Shown: positions 48,197 through 57,828 of the stretch, in pieces | Position numbering within the stretch: position 1 is the first letter of the stretch | Layout of the letters: every line of letters begins with the position of its first letter | Source of the DNA: [Scytonema hofmanni] UTEX 2349 | GTDB lineage: Bacteria > Cyanobacteriota > Cyanobacteriia > Cyanobacteriales > Nostocaceae | NCBI RefSeq assembly: GCF_000582685.1 | Contig: NZ_KK073768.1 | Coordinates: 4,949,246 to 5,013,245, forward strand | Reading direction: 5' to 3' | DNA: 64,000 nucleotides | Translations under genes and position numbers: made by a program | The notes under the pieces: generated by a model | The model's database searches: none | What the model was told of the DNA's origin: nothing | Seen by the model: the letters and a program-made list of their open reading frames with translations, nothing else

Positions 48197-48865
48197 TCAT
48201 GTTCGCAGACGATAACCGATTCCCCGCACTGCTTCAATTAAATTGTTACCTATTTTTTTCCGCAAATAGCCAACATAAACATCAACAATATTGGAACCTG
48301 GGTCATAATCATAACCCCAAACTCGATCTAATAGCTGCTCTCGACTGAGTACTTGTCCGGGATGACGAAAAAAAGTTTCTGCGAGGGTAAATTCCCGTGC
48401 GGGTAATTCGATGCTTTCTCCGTTGACTTTGACTTTACGCGATCGCAAATATAAAAGTACTTCTCCAGCCTTTAGCACTGTTTCTTCTTTTAGCTGGGTA
48501 CTGATATTATTGCGTAATCTGGCTTTGACCCGCATTAATAATTCTTCAAACCGAAATGGCTTAGTTAAATAATCATCTGCACCAGCTTCAAACCCCGCAA
48601 TTTTATCTTGAATATCATGACGGGCAGTCAAAATAATTATTGGTATATCTGCACCTTGACCGCGTATTTCCTCTAAAATCTCTATCCCGTGTTTACCAGG
48701 CAACCCCAAATCTAAAATTAGTAAGTCAAATTGATTACTCACAGCTATATTACTAACAGTGGTACCATCATTGGCTACAGTCGGCATAAAACCGTGCGAT
48801 CGCAATCCTTTTTTGATAAAAGCGGCAATACGGAGTTCATCTTCGGCAATGAGAATTCGATTCAT
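48197..48865 (-). CDS. OmpR/PhoB-type response regulator
   Basis: A 222-residue two-domain protein. The receiver has Asp52 (LLILDLGLPG) and Lys in YLTKPFR. The winged-helix output domain has REFTLAETFFRHPGQVLSREQLLDRVWGYDYDPGSN and DVYVGYLRKKIG, classic for OmpR/PhoB. It is translated after the sensor kinase, whose stop overlaps its start by 29 bases. It should bind promoters of genes controlled by that kinase. The target and signal are unknown. Confidence 0.93.
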   Translation of the reverse strand: MNRILIAEDELRIAAFIKKGLRSHGFMPTVANDGTTVSNIAVSNQFDLLILDLGLPGKHGIEILEEIRGQGADIPIIILTARHDIQDKIAGFEAGADDYLTKPFRFEELLMRVKARLRNNISTQLKEETVLKAGEVLLYLRSRKVKVNGESIELPAREFTLAETFFRHPGQVLSREQLLDRVWGYDYDPGSNIVDVYVGYLRKKIGNNLIEAVRGIGYRLRT

Positions 48866-50426
48866 TTAATCTAACCTCTGACGATGGTTCTACTGGTAAA
48901 ACAATGGTGAAGGTGGAACCAGTTCCCAATTTACTTTTCAGGTAAATTTGACCTTGGTGTGCCTCAGTAATTACCTGGACAATTGATAAACCTAATCCAG
49001 CACCATCCGAACGACGACGACTGGCACCAGCACGGGCAAAACGTTCAAAAATCCACTTTTGGTCACTGGTGGCAATTCCTTCTCCGGTGTCGCTAACCCA
49101 AAATCGGACTTTTTCTTTGCAAATGCTCGAACCGATGATAATAGTATCGCTTTCACGAGTGTGTTGTGTAGCATTTTGTGCCAGATTCATAACTGCCTGC
49201 GTCACTCTTTGACGGTCAATAATCACATTACCTTTACCAACCTCACCTAGTTTCCATTTTCGATCAGCTAGCGCTGTAGCCTTGGTAAATAATTCTTCTG
49301 TAAATCCCCTAAGTTCGACCATCTGGAATAATAAAAAATCTGGACGTTCTGCATTAGCCAACAACAGCAAATCTTCGACAAACCGATTCATGCGATCAAG
49401 TTCATCCATCACTAAAGCGATGGTTTCCCGTTGTTCCTCCGGATCATCCCCCATTAATTCCAAATGTCCGCGAATAATTGTGATCGGAGTCCGGAGTTCG
49501 TGTCCTGCGTCGTTAATCAAGTTGCGCTGAATTCTAAAAGATGACTCTAATCTATCCATCATGGTATTGAAAGTTTTGGCAAGTTCAGCGATTTCCCCAC
49601 TTTCTCTTTCTACGGGAATACGTTGAGATAAATCTGATTCGCTGATTAGTTGCGTTGTCTGCATTAATTTGTGTAATGGTGCTAATACCTTACCAGCAGC
49701 TAACCAAGCAAACAATAAAGCAATGAAGAGACTTATAGCTTTAACTTCAATGACGACTTCTAAAGCTTCTAACGCTTCATTACGTTCCCCTGCGGTGGTG
49801 TGAGCAACCACAAACACTCCGGTAAGCTGCTTGTTAATTTGTACAGGTTGGGCAATATAAAGAATACTGTCGATTTTTGGGTCTTTGACTTCGATTTCTG
49901 CTTGCGATCGCTTTGTCAGCTTTTGCCAACCTTGCATTAAAACAGAATTGCGGTTGATAATATTAGGTAATGCTTCCGGACTCGATTTGTAAAACTCACC
50001 ATTAATCACTGCAATAAAAAAAACATCATCTTCTGGTAATTCATGCGCGAAGTAAATATCAAATATCTTTTTCAATTCTTCGTGGTTTGTGGGTGAGTCC
50101 CAAAATATGTGATGATTTCCTAAGCTTCGTAGTTGTTCGATATCTCGCTCATCCTCACCCTTAAAACCTTTATCGATCACTTGCTGAAAATCGGCGATTT
50201 CATCCAATAAAGCTTCCACCACTCGCGCTTCTACTCGTGCATACAAACGGTCACGAATGGTCGGAATTGCGATCGTTATAAAAAAAACCATCAGGAGCAA
50301 ATACCACAGCAAAATTTGGGTGCGAGCTTCACCAAAGAATTTGAATAAGTCGCGAAATCTGTTAGCTGCTGTTTTCTCCAGCTTTGCCTCTTCTGGGGTA
50401 TCGCTTTCGATAACTGGTTTTTTCAT
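48837..50426 (-). CDS. Membrane sensor histidine kinase
   Basis: A 529-residue protein. The first membrane segment is near 35-55 and the second near 230-250, with an extracytoplasmic sensor between. A HAMP region (SQRIPVERESGEIAELAKTFN) precedes HisKA with His in NDAGHELRTPITI. The ATPase domain has MNLAQNATQHT, SDTGEGI and GAGLGLSI. It forms a two-component pair with the regulator it overlaps. A GTG at 50489 adds 21 residues; ATG at 50426 gives MKKPVIES and is preferred. The ligand is unknown. Confidence 0.9.
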   Translation of the reverse strand: MKKPVIESDTPEEAKLEKTAANRFRDLFKFFGEARTQILLWYLLLMVFFITIAIPTIRDRLYARVEARVVEALLDEIADFQQVIDKGFKGEDERDIEQLRSLGNHHIFWDSPTNHEELKKIFDIYFAHELPEDDVFFIAVINGEFYKSSPEALPNIINRNSVLMQGWQKLTKRSQAEIEVKDPKIDSILYIAQPVQINKQLTGVFVVAHTTAGERNEALEALEVVIEVKAISLFIALLFAWLAAGKVLAPLHKLMQTTQLISESDLSQRIPVERESGEIAELAKTFNTMMDRLESSFRIQRNLINDAGHELRTPITIIRGHLELMGDDPEEQRETIALVMDELDRMNRFVEDLLLLANAERPDFLLFQMVELRGFTEELFTKATALADRKWKLGEVGKGNVIIDRQRVTQAVMNLAQNATQHTRESDTIIIGSSICKEKVRFWVSDTGEGIATSDQKWIFERFARAGASRRRSDGAGLGLSIVQVITEAHQGQIYLKSKLGTGSTFTIVLPVEPSSEVRLNESNSHCRR

Positions 50427-50576
50427 CGAAATTTTTGGATAAAAACCCCGTCCTAAAAGGACGGATTGACTGTAAAACAATCCTACCACTCTGCATCATT
50501 TTCGCATATGTCAAAGCACAGGGCGGGGTGGGGTTCTCCGGGTTTAATAAGTAATTAAGCGAACATAATAAGCGGG

Positions 50577-50715
50577 TAATACCAATTATTTGTGAAGCTG
50601 CATAGAATTAGACCCCACCTCGCAAGCTCTTAGGGGAAAATCCGGTTCCCTCCCCGCTTGCGGGGAGGGTTAGGGTGGGGTTCTTTCTATGCGTCTTCAT
50701 ATTAAATTGGTATAA
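50577..50715. repeat. MITE-like element, TACCAATT family
   Basis: Inverted ends: left TAATACCAATTATTTGTGAA and right complement TTATACCAATTTAATATGAA. The inner halves contain GACCCCACC and GGTGGGGTT, so the whole element folds almost fully. A relative is at 25302-25443. Confidence 0.65.
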
Positions 50716-50800
50716 GGCACTTACAAGTAATAAAATATCATCCCGGCATAACCTAGATCCACGATACCCAACCAATTATTTCAATACACGGCTGGATATT

Positions 50801-50904
50801 AGACATCTCCAGAAAACAATGTAGAGACGCGTTAGCGAAGCGGGACGAAGTTCAATTTCGCGTCTCTACAAGGGTTGTAGACAACGCATAGTTCATTTTC
50901 GGAG
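50801..50904. repeat. Dispersed repeat, about 100 bp
   Basis: The longer copy of the repeat at 38003-38080: identical ends (GACATCTCCAGAAAACAATG and GACAACGCATAGTTCATTTT), with additional GCGTTAGCGAAGCGGGAC in the middle. Confidence 0.7.
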
Positions 50905-51094
50905 ATGGATATTTTATTTTTTGGATCTCCCTAAATAAAAATGGTTATACATTGCGACAACCCCAAACTGCAAGCCAATTGCTTCTCTACGAAACGCTCC
51001 GCGAACGTTCCTCTCTACGAGACGCGTTGCGCGAACGCTTGGGACAATATATATATAATTTTGCACAACCACTTATCACTAGGTTTGCAAACCA

Positions 51095-51964
51095 TCAGCG
51101 TTGTGAATTTATCATAATCTGCTTGCCAATTAGCCTTAAAAATGCTGTACCAAAATGTTGAATTTCTATAAAATTAGCCTGTTCTGGTGCTGTTTTGTAA
51201 ATTCTAAATGTCTTCATAATACCCAAAGTAGCAGCACTTTCTAAAGGACTAATAAAGCGTGTATCTTGGTCAAGAAAATGCGCTTGCTTTGCCCAATAAG
51301 CCATTTGATTAGCATTCAAAAAATAACAACCAGAATGGGGATTTAAAGCTCGCTTAAACGTGATTGGTATCCCCATTATTTTTCCTTGGAGTTCCGGCTT
51401 TTCTTGTATATTTTGAAAGGGTGCGGTTACTCGTGGAAGCAGATCGCCATCAACATAGGCTTTATCGGTAAAATTATTAATGGAAACTTCGTAGCGGTTG
51501 GGTTGCAGTAGACTTAAATCACCAGCTTGTTGAGTAAACCAATTTAATTTCACAAAAAACAAAGGATCGTGAATAATTAAATCATCTTCCAAAAAACAGT
51601 AATAATCATACTTGCCTAAATTGTCTCTTAGCAACGCTTGACATTGAAAACCTAACAAGATTGGTTCGGCTTCAGTTGGATAATGTTGATAAAAATGGGA
51701 TGATAAAGGTAGTTCAGTAACAAGATGACAATCTTGAGTAGTACAAATCATAATATCGAGTTTACTACCTTGAGATTGGTTTGCCGGAAAAGCTAATCTT
51801 TGACCGATATTAATAATACTTTGAGACTTGCCAAATAGCTGATGTAAGTTACTAATGCTTTGAGTTAAAGCATGTATGCGGGCTTGGTGATCTTTCCTTT
51901 GGGAAGCGTGTTTTCCTTGGCTATCGGGTCGAAAAAAATGAGCTATGGTAAAAAGTATCCGCAT
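51095..51964 (-). CDS. Putative GT-A-like glycosyltransferase
   Basis: A 289-residue soluble protein starting MRILFTIAHFFRPD. The acidic motif FLEDDLIIHDP, with EDD at about 126-128, is like the DxD metal site of GT-A glycosyltransferases. The rest is alpha/beta. No membrane segment or signal peptide. It is a putative transferase only; the family is not firmly recognised. It lies 216 bases downstream of the pentapeptide/RTX gene on the same strand and may act on that secreted product, but that is inference. Confidence 0.5.
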   Translation of the reverse strand: MRILFTIAHFFRPDSQGKHASQRKDHQARIHALTQSISNLHQLFGKSQSIINIGQRLAFPANQSQGSKLDIMICTTQDCHLVTELPLSSHFYQHYPTEAEPILLGFQCQALLRDNLGKYDYYCFLEDDLIIHDPLFFVKLNWFTQQAGDLSLLQPNRYEVSINNFTDKAYVDGDLLPRVTAPFQNIQEKPELQGKIMGIPITFKRALNPHSGCYFLNANQMAYWAKQAHFLDQDTRFISPLESAATLGIMKTFRIYKTAPEQANFIEIQHFGTAFLRLIGKQIMINSQR

Positions 51965-52022
51965 TTTCTTACCTTACAAGATTATAAATTATGTGCAGTT
52001 TTTATACTCCCCGCAGCGTTAT

Positions 52023-52117
52023 ACAGCAGATTGCGTTGTTATGAAATACATGTAGAGACGTAGCATTGCTACGTCTCTATAGGGTTTTGGGTTTTACGTA
52101 TGTACCTCCTAAACCTT
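52023..52117. repeat. Dispersed repeat, about 95 bp, copy 2
   Basis: Nearly identical to 35450-35543: starts CAGCAGATTGCG and ends TTTTACGTATGTACCTCC followed by TAAACC. Confidence 0.75.
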
Positions 52118-52180
52118 TTCAAAATGTTGGGGATATGTTAGCCTATCGAAATTAATGTGGTCATCCACTAGTTGACAAAG

Positions 52181-53623
52181 TTAGAAGATAAAGTCGCTAG
52201 CATCAAGATTGGTAGAAGTGAAGTTTGCCAGGGTAATGGTATTTGTACCGAAAATCGAACCAGAAATCAGGGTGTTTGCAGCATTTTGAGTAACGGTCAA
52301 AGCTCCAAAACTGGTTGCGAATGCCTTGAGGTCAATTTTGTCTGCATCATTAGCGAAATTGTTAATGCGATCGCTACCAAAGCCCGATGCAAAAATAAAG
52401 GTGTCATTACCAGCATCACCATTCATGATATCGTTACCAGCACCACCAATCAGGATATCGTTACCACCTCCCCCATTCAGGGTGTCAGCACCACCACCAC
52501 CAATTAGGGTGTCAGCACCACCACCACCAATCAGGGTGTCAGCACCACCACCACCATCGAGATAATCATTTCCAGCATCACCATTGATATCATCATTGCC
52601 AGCATTACCAAAGATGTTATCCTTGCTACCTGTACCGTTGAGGATGTTATTTTCAGCATTTCCAACGATTAAACCGATCGCATCAACGGCGATCGCACCT
52701 GTGAGATTAGCTCCAAAAAAGGTAGCATTTGTAAAGTCACCTTTTGACAAGTCAGCGTTAGTCAAATTAGCATTGGTGAAATTTGCCTCAACCGCAAGTC
52801 CATTAATCAAGACACCTTGGGCATTGGCTTGGCTGAAATTTGCTCCACTCAAATTGGTATTCTCAAACTTGGCATTAGTCAGGTTAGTAACTGTGCTACC
52901 AGAGGGGCTAAAATCAGCACCAGTTAGAACAGCATCATCTACAAGGAAACCACTTAAATTAGCCCCACGAAACTTGACATTAGCCGTTTGACCTGGTTCG
53001 AGTGGAGCATCACTCAAAGAGACACCACTAAAATTAGCTAGGTCAAAAATCGCGTTTTGCAGGGTTATATCTGTGAAATTTGTTTCCCGGAAGTCTGCAC
53101 CTGTTGCATTGACGTTGACGAAGAGAGTTGCTTCTAGAGCTGCTCCTTGGAAGTTCGCATTTGTAAAATTAGCACCTGTAAAGTCAGCTGCTTTAAAATT
53201 CGCTAAAGACAGGTCAGCGCGAGTAAAGTTAGCACCAGTAAGATTGGGACGCTCAGATTGTTCACCACTCAGATTAGCTTCCCGCAAAATAGCATCCGTT
53301 AGGTTGGCATTTGACAGGTTAATATCTGATGTGTTGATTTTAAATAGATTTGCCCCTCTTAAATTTGCACCTCTGAGATTGACATTCTGCAATGTTGCTA
53401 GAGAAAAATTAGCTGGTGTGGCAAAGGTGGCATTAGGAGCAAAGATCGCATTTGATGCATTAACATTGATTAGAACTGCTTCTGAGAAGTTAGTGCTTCT
53501 GAGTTGCGTACCAACTAATTGGACATTTGTAAGGCTGGCTTTGAAAAAAGTTGAGCCATTCAGGTTTTGACCGTTAAAATTATTTCCAACCAGGTTTTGA
53601 TTGCTAAAGTCTTGAGATGACAT
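52181..53623 (-). CDS. Pentapeptide-repeat / RTX calcium-binding fusion
   Basis: A 480-residue protein. Residues 1-330 are pentapeptide repeats of A(N/D)LxX type (for example GANLRGANL and DLSLANFKAADFTGANF), which should form a right-handed beta-helix. Residues about 335-415 are RTX nonapeptides (GNAGNDDIN, GGGGADTLI), which bind calcium. The C-terminus TLANFTSTNLDASDFIF resembles cyanobacterial type I secretion signals. No signal peptide. It is likely exported by the ABC transporter at 58903. Three 27-nt tandem units (near 52474-52565) give repeated GGGGADTL. Confidence 0.88.
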   Translation of the reverse strand: MSSQDFSNQNLVGNNFNGQNLNGSTFFKASLTNVQLVGTQLRSTNFSEAVLINVNASNAIFAPNATFATPANFSLATLQNVNLRGANLRGANLFKINTSDINLSNANLTDAILREANLSGEQSERPNLTGANFTRADLSLANFKAADFTGANFTNANFQGAALEATLFVNVNATGADFRETNFTDITLQNAIFDLANFSGVSLSDAPLEPGQTANVKFRGANLSGFLVDDAVLTGADFSPSGSTVTNLTNAKFENTNLSGANFSQANAQGVLINGLAVEANFTNANLTNADLSKGDFTNATFFGANLTGAIAVDAIGLIVGNAENNILNGTGSKDNIFGNAGNDDINGDAGNDYLDGGGGADTLIGGGGADTLIGGGGADTLNGGGGNDILIGGAGNDIMNGDAGNDTFIFASGFGSDRINNFANDADKIDLKAFATSFGALTVTQNAANTLISGSIFGTNTITLANFTSTNLDASDFIF

Positions 53624-54080
53624 AGTATAGAGTTCCTTAGATTGATTGAATAAGTGGGAAACTTTTGGCGTGGGATATTGGTTGAAATCGTAGAGATGTT
53701 TGTGGTTGCGCTAGGCATAGCGTTCTTAGAGGATGTTTGAAAAGTCCTCTTGTCAGTATCAAAACCTTCTAGATCCCCCTAAATCCCCCTTGAAAAGGGG
53801 GACTTTGATTCCGGTTCCCCCCTTTTTAAGGCAGGGCTGTTTCATTCGACAAGGTATGTATTTTGTTCGGTTCAATAAGTGCCTAAAATCACAGCTAACA
53901 ACTTTTCAAACAACCTCTTATTTCAACACTTTTGTAGGGCTTTATCCCAACTAGAAAATAGGGCTACACGGCGTAAGTCCTAGTATCGATTTTAAATCGT
54001 TGAAAAGCCGGAATTATAAGCTTTTTAACTCTTGACTTTTGCCCATCGATACTAGGGATAAGTTTGCCTTGTTGCACTAG
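53624..54080. other. Intergenic region with repeats
   Basis: It contains a C-rich/G-rich stretch (CCCCCTTGAAAAGGGGGAC near 53789) and an isolated end of the AGGACTTACGC family near 53971-53982. No gene. The promoter of the RTX fusion gene is expected in the left part. Confidence 0.4.
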
Positions 54081-56153
54081 CTAGGCTGATTGTTTGATTT
54101 CTAATGGCTGTTGTTTAGCTGTTACAGGTTCAAGTTGTTCTTGTAACCAAGTTGTAAATAGTTCATTGAGCAATTTCTCTTTCATTGCTTCGTCTAATTT
54201 GGCTGGTAAAAGTTTTTCTAAGCGGACAATTATCCACCATTCACCGATACGGGTTGGGGGTGATAACTGACCGAGTTGACTGATGGTAAGAATTTGAGCT
54301 AATTTTGGATGGGGTGATGAAAACGGAACTGGACCAATTAAACCACCAGTAGAAACTTCTGTACCTTGAGAATATTGTCTTGCTAGTTCTGCAAAAGGTT
54401 GTTCGTCTTCTAAAAGACGAAAATAAATTTCTCGTGCCAAATCTGCATCTTTAAGACGAATCAGGGAGTAGATAACTTGGTCAAGTTGTTGTTTGCGTTG
54501 ACGGAAGTATGATTCTAAACAACTACCCCAAGTCGCTTTTTGGAACTTCTCAACTCTAAATTTGCGAGTTGTTAATTCGATAAATTGTGCTTCCGTTAAT
54601 CCTTGTTCTTGCAACCAACTTTGACGTTTTATTTCGGATGTTAATTGATGTTGTTGGCAAAATTCCTCGTGACATTTGGCTTCCTCTTCAGGAGTACAGG
54701 TAAAGGATGCGATCGCCTCCTCTATTACTAGTTCTTGTTTGAGTTTAGGTAGCATTTGATATTGAATCAACAAGGGGACTATTTCTTGGGCAGTCACCTT
54801 GCGATTATTTACCTGCAATACTTCAGTCGATGGACTTTTTATTATTTCTATGTGCTGGTACTTACTGCCTAAACTGTTTTCTGTAATTGAGGATACTTTA
54901 GACTCGATTTGAACTGCACTACTTGGGAAGACTAATGTAGTATTCTCTTGCTGCTGTTGTAACCATTGGAGGTGTTTGGGTAATAAAACTGATAAATTAT
55001 AGGATTTTTCCACAGTTTCTCTGGCTTTTGCGCGAATTTGTGCCATTTTATCGGGGTGATTTAGTGCTTCCTCGATGCGATCGCATATTTCCTGCGGTGA
55101 GAAAAAGTCTGCTAACAAGCCATTTACCCCATCTTGAATGACTTCCATGACAGGAGGGGTTCTCGAACCCACTACCAAACAACCTGTACAAAGGGATTCG
55201 AGTAAAGACCAAGATAAAACAAAGGGACGAGTTAAATAAACATGAACTGAGGAAGCTTGGAGAACTTGCAGATATTCTTCGTAAGGTAGCCAACCTGTAA
55301 AATGGATTCGACTTTGGTCGATGGGGAATTTATCCAGCATCACATCTTTATAGGTTTTACCATCAGCTAGTTTTTTGCCGTAAGCTACCCGGTTTTCTCC
55401 CACAACCACCACATGACAATTTGGTCGTCGCTGCTGGAGTAAAGACACTGCTTCTATAAACTGCGGAAAGCCCCGATAAGGCTCCATTCCTCTAGTAGCA
55501 TAAGTAACTATTTCGTCTACATGAGAAAGGTCGATATTTTTGCTCGCTATGACTAACTTTGCTCCTGATTTGGGACGGAAAAACTCAGTATCAATGCCGT
55601 CATGCAGAACACTAATTTTACGTTGATATTCAGAAGGGAACTGCTGACGCTGCCAATAAGTTGGAGAAAGACCGCGATCGCAACTATATAAGTCTTGCAA
55701 AATTGGGGCATTTTTGATGCGAATCCGAGCTTCATCGTCATAACTCAGGGGATCATTGGGGTCAAAATCAGCATCGGAACCATGAGCGTGATAAAACCAC
55801 TCGAAATAACATAAAAATTTAGCTTCGGGGAAAATATCTTTAATAAATAACGTTGGTCCCCAACCCGAATGACCATAAACTACATCAGGTACAAATCCCT
55901 TAGCCTTTAGCTGTTCTGCCATCCGAAAAACAGCCTGACCCTGAAGAACAGCATTTTCCAAAGGTCTAACATAGTGATGGGTTTCCGGTCGAGCTTCCCG
56001 TTTCGGCTTATAAAAAACCTTGTTAACACCAGGTAAACTTCCTTCATGACGAGTACTACCAAAAAAAACCTGGTTACTACTGTCTTTGGCTAAAGCTGCG
56101 GCTACATGACGAAATTGAGCCGGAAAATTAGGATGTAAAAATAATATTTGCAT
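54081..56153 (-). CDS. GT4 glycosyltransferase fused to parvulin-type PPIase
   Basis: A 690-residue protein in one uninterrupted frame. Residues 1 to about 410 form a GT4-like glycosyltransferase (MQILFLHPNFPAQFRHVA at the start, the Rossmann halves, RPFVLSWSLLESLCTG donor-site region, GVNGLLADFFSP). A Ser/Thr-rich linker is near 415-445. Residues about 445-560 are helical with LQVNNRKVTAQEIVPLL and resemble the N-terminal part of cyanobacterial secretion-linked isomerases. Residues about 570-665 form a PpiC/parvulin domain (FAELARQYSQGTEVSTGGLIGPV and WWIIVRLE). The ATG at 56153 is preferred to the TTG at 56183. It lies between two RTX genes. Confidence 0.88.
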   Translation of the reverse strand: MQILFLHPNFPAQFRHVAAALAKDSSNQVFFGSTRHEGSLPGVNKVFYKPKREARPETHHYVRPLENAVLQGQAVFRMAEQLKAKGFVPDVVYGHSGWGPTLFIKDIFPEAKFLCYFEWFYHAHGSDADFDPNDPLSYDDEARIRIKNAPILQDLYSCDRGLSPTYWQRQQFPSEYQRKISVLHDGIDTEFFRPKSGAKLVIASKNIDLSHVDEIVTYATRGMEPYRGFPQFIEAVSLLQQRRPNCHVVVVGENRVAYGKKLADGKTYKDVMLDKFPIDQSRIHFTGWLPYEEYLQVLQASSVHVYLTRPFVLSWSLLESLCTGCLVVGSRTPPVMEVIQDGVNGLLADFFSPQEICDRIEEALNHPDKMAQIRAKARETVEKSYNLSVLLPKHLQWLQQQQENTTLVFPSSAVQIESKVSSITENSLGSKYQHIEIIKSPSTEVLQVNNRKVTAQEIVPLLIQYQMLPKLKQELVIEEAIASFTCTPEEEAKCHEEFCQQHQLTSEIKRQSWLQEQGLTEAQFIELTTRKFRVEKFQKATWGSCLESYFRQRKQQLDQVIYSLIRLKDADLAREIYFRLLEDEQPFAELARQYSQGTEVSTGGLIGPVPFSSPHPKLAQILTISQLGQLSPPTRIGEWWIIVRLEKLLPAKLDEAMKEKLLNELFTTWLQEQLEPVTAKQQPLEIKQSA

Positions 56154-56586
56154 GATAGATAGATGCGAGGTGGAATATTGCAAAGTTTCTTCTCGAATTC
56201 TTCCATTTAGGAAAAACTGGAGATTAAAATAACTAGTCGGACAGAATTAATTACACAAAGTCCGCAGCTAATGAAGCGGAATGACGCAATTCCCTTGCAC
56301 TTTGAGATTGCAAAGACGCTCCAGGCAAGAGAACCTATGCCGAAGGCTTTACGCTGAATGGCTGTAAATATTTCTGTCCACCTACTGAATGTGGTTCCGA
56401 AGAGTAGCAAAAGCGAATTCTGACGACGCTGCTACTCTCCGGTCTAAGGGCAATTTATCAGGCGCGTGCTAGGTTGTTACCAAGTAAAATCCTGTAGTTA
56501 CCCATCTCTTAAGCTAGGAAATCTCCTTAGGCTCAGGTGTGTGCTATTTGGCTGTTTTCCAAATACACCACCTGGTTGCCCATTTC
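56154..56586. other. Intergenic region
   Basis: About 430 bases. A minus-strand frame at 56207-56410 has repeat-like content and no recognisable family. The promoter for the GT4-parvulin gene should lie at the left end. A palindromic stretch is not obvious. Confidence 0.35.
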
Positions 56587-57828
56587 TTAGATAGGCTCAA
56601 CAACGAAATCTGAGACATCGAAGACTCCACGGTTCACCCCTTCTACAAAGGCTAAGTTTTCCGATAGAGCAGGACTCACGCCTTCTGTCAGAACGTAGAT
56701 TCGAGTACCACTCACTCCATTAATAGTGGCGTTCTGGAATCCTAAATCCTCAAATTCAACACCCTCAACGAAGAAGAAGTCAGTACCATTTTGGAAGTCG
56801 GTGATCCAGTCGCCAGCAGGAGGAGATATGATTGGCTCTCCTGGCTGGGGTGGCTCTGGTACAAAGTCTGTGAATAGCAATTGGAAGAAATCAGTATCAG
56901 CCCCGCCGGTTAGCGTATCGCGTGCGGTTTGGGTTTCTGAGTCTTCTCCGCCAAAGAGAAGGTCAACGCCAGCACCACCAATCACGCGGTCAACACCTGC
57001 GCCGCCATCGATGAAGTCATCGCCAGCACCGCCATTAATCACATCATTACCAGCCAGGGTTTCATCGACACCGAGATCGCCATAGATGGTGTCATTGCCA
57101 CCCAAACCATTAAGGTTGTCAGCTCCCTCACCACCATCGATGTAGTCACCATCAACGCCACCTCTGATGGTTTCTAAGCCAGCACCGCCCAAAAGGGTGC
57201 TAGAACCTTCTCCACCATCAAGAATGTCATTGCCATTGCCTCCATCAAGGTAGTCAATACCGTCTCCACCCACGAGGGAGTCATTACCGGCATAGCCGTA
57301 AAGGCTGTCATCACCAGCGCCACCAATGAGGGTATCAGCACCGCCGGAAGCCAAACTGTCACCTTCACCATAAAGAGTGTCATTACCCTCTGCACCATCA
57401 ATGTAGTCAGCACCACCCGGAATAGTACCTTCTGTGTCATCGCCATACAGCGCGTCATTAGAGAAGCTACCAATTACGGTGTCATTACCCGCACCGCCCT
57501 GTGCAGTATCCTCAAAACCACCATAGACCCAGTCAGCACCAGCACCACCATCGATGAAGTCTTTGCCATCTAAGATGTCATCAGCGTTCGTGCCACCATA
57601 AAGGGTGTCATTGCCAGCTTCACCAAATAGTGAGTCCTCGCCTGCATCCCCAAATAGTCTGTCGGCACCACCTCCACCATACAGTTCGTCCTTATCGTTT
57701 CCACCTCGAAGGAGGTCATTTTCCCCTAAACCATATAAGGTGTCATCCCCGCCATTGCCGCGAAGCGTATCAGCATTCCCAGTCCCCGTAAGGGTATCAG
57801 ATTGTTCTGTTCCGTTTCTTACCGCCAT
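56587..57828 (-). CDS. RTX calcium-binding protein
   Basis: A 413-residue protein made almost wholly of RTX nonapeptides (GGxGxDxLx), from residue 15 to about 310, in a parallel beta-roll that binds calcium. The C-terminal 90 residues (starting TDFFQLLFTDF) are non-repetitive and end VSDFVVEPI, which should be the type I secretion signal. No signal peptide. The ATG at 57828 with an AGGAAA sequence upstream is preferred to TTG at 57849. It is the likely cargo of the ABC exporter at 58903; a toxin or adhesin role is not shown. Confidence 0.9.
   Translation of the reverse strand: MAVRNGTEQSDTLTGTGNADTLRGNGGDDTLYGLGENDLLRGGNDKDELYGGGGADRLFGDAGEDSLFGEAGNDTLYGGTNADDILDGKDFIDGGAGADWVYGGFEDTAQGGAGNDTVIGSFSNDALYGDDTEGTIPGGADYIDGAEGNDTLYGEGDSLASGGADTLIGGAGDDSLYGYAGNDSLVGGDGIDYLDGGNGNDILDGGEGSSTLLGGAGLETIRGGVDGDYIDGGEGADNLNGLGGNDTIYGDLGVDETLAGNDVINGGAGDDFIDGGAGVDRVIGGAGVDLLFGGEDSETQTARDTLTGGADTDFFQLLFTDFVPEPPQPGEPIISPPAGDWITDFQNGTDFFFVEGVEFEDLGFQNATINGVSGTRIYVLTEGVSPALSENLAFVEGVNRGVFDVSDFVVEPI

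Larger units (their letters stand above)
50427..51094. other. Intergenic region with two repeats
   Basis: No gene. It contains a MITE-like element (50577-50715) and a dispersed repeat (50801-50904), plus a 'gcgaacg' repeat fragment near 51000. Confidence 0.5.

Noticed and set aside
53733..53954. 73-residue frame after the RTX fusion gene
   Set aside because: Translation of a G/C-rich dispersed repeat (PPKSPLKRGT type) with no domain.
56207..56410. 67-residue minus-strand frame
   Set aside because: Hydrophobic, repeat-like content and no homology I recognise.
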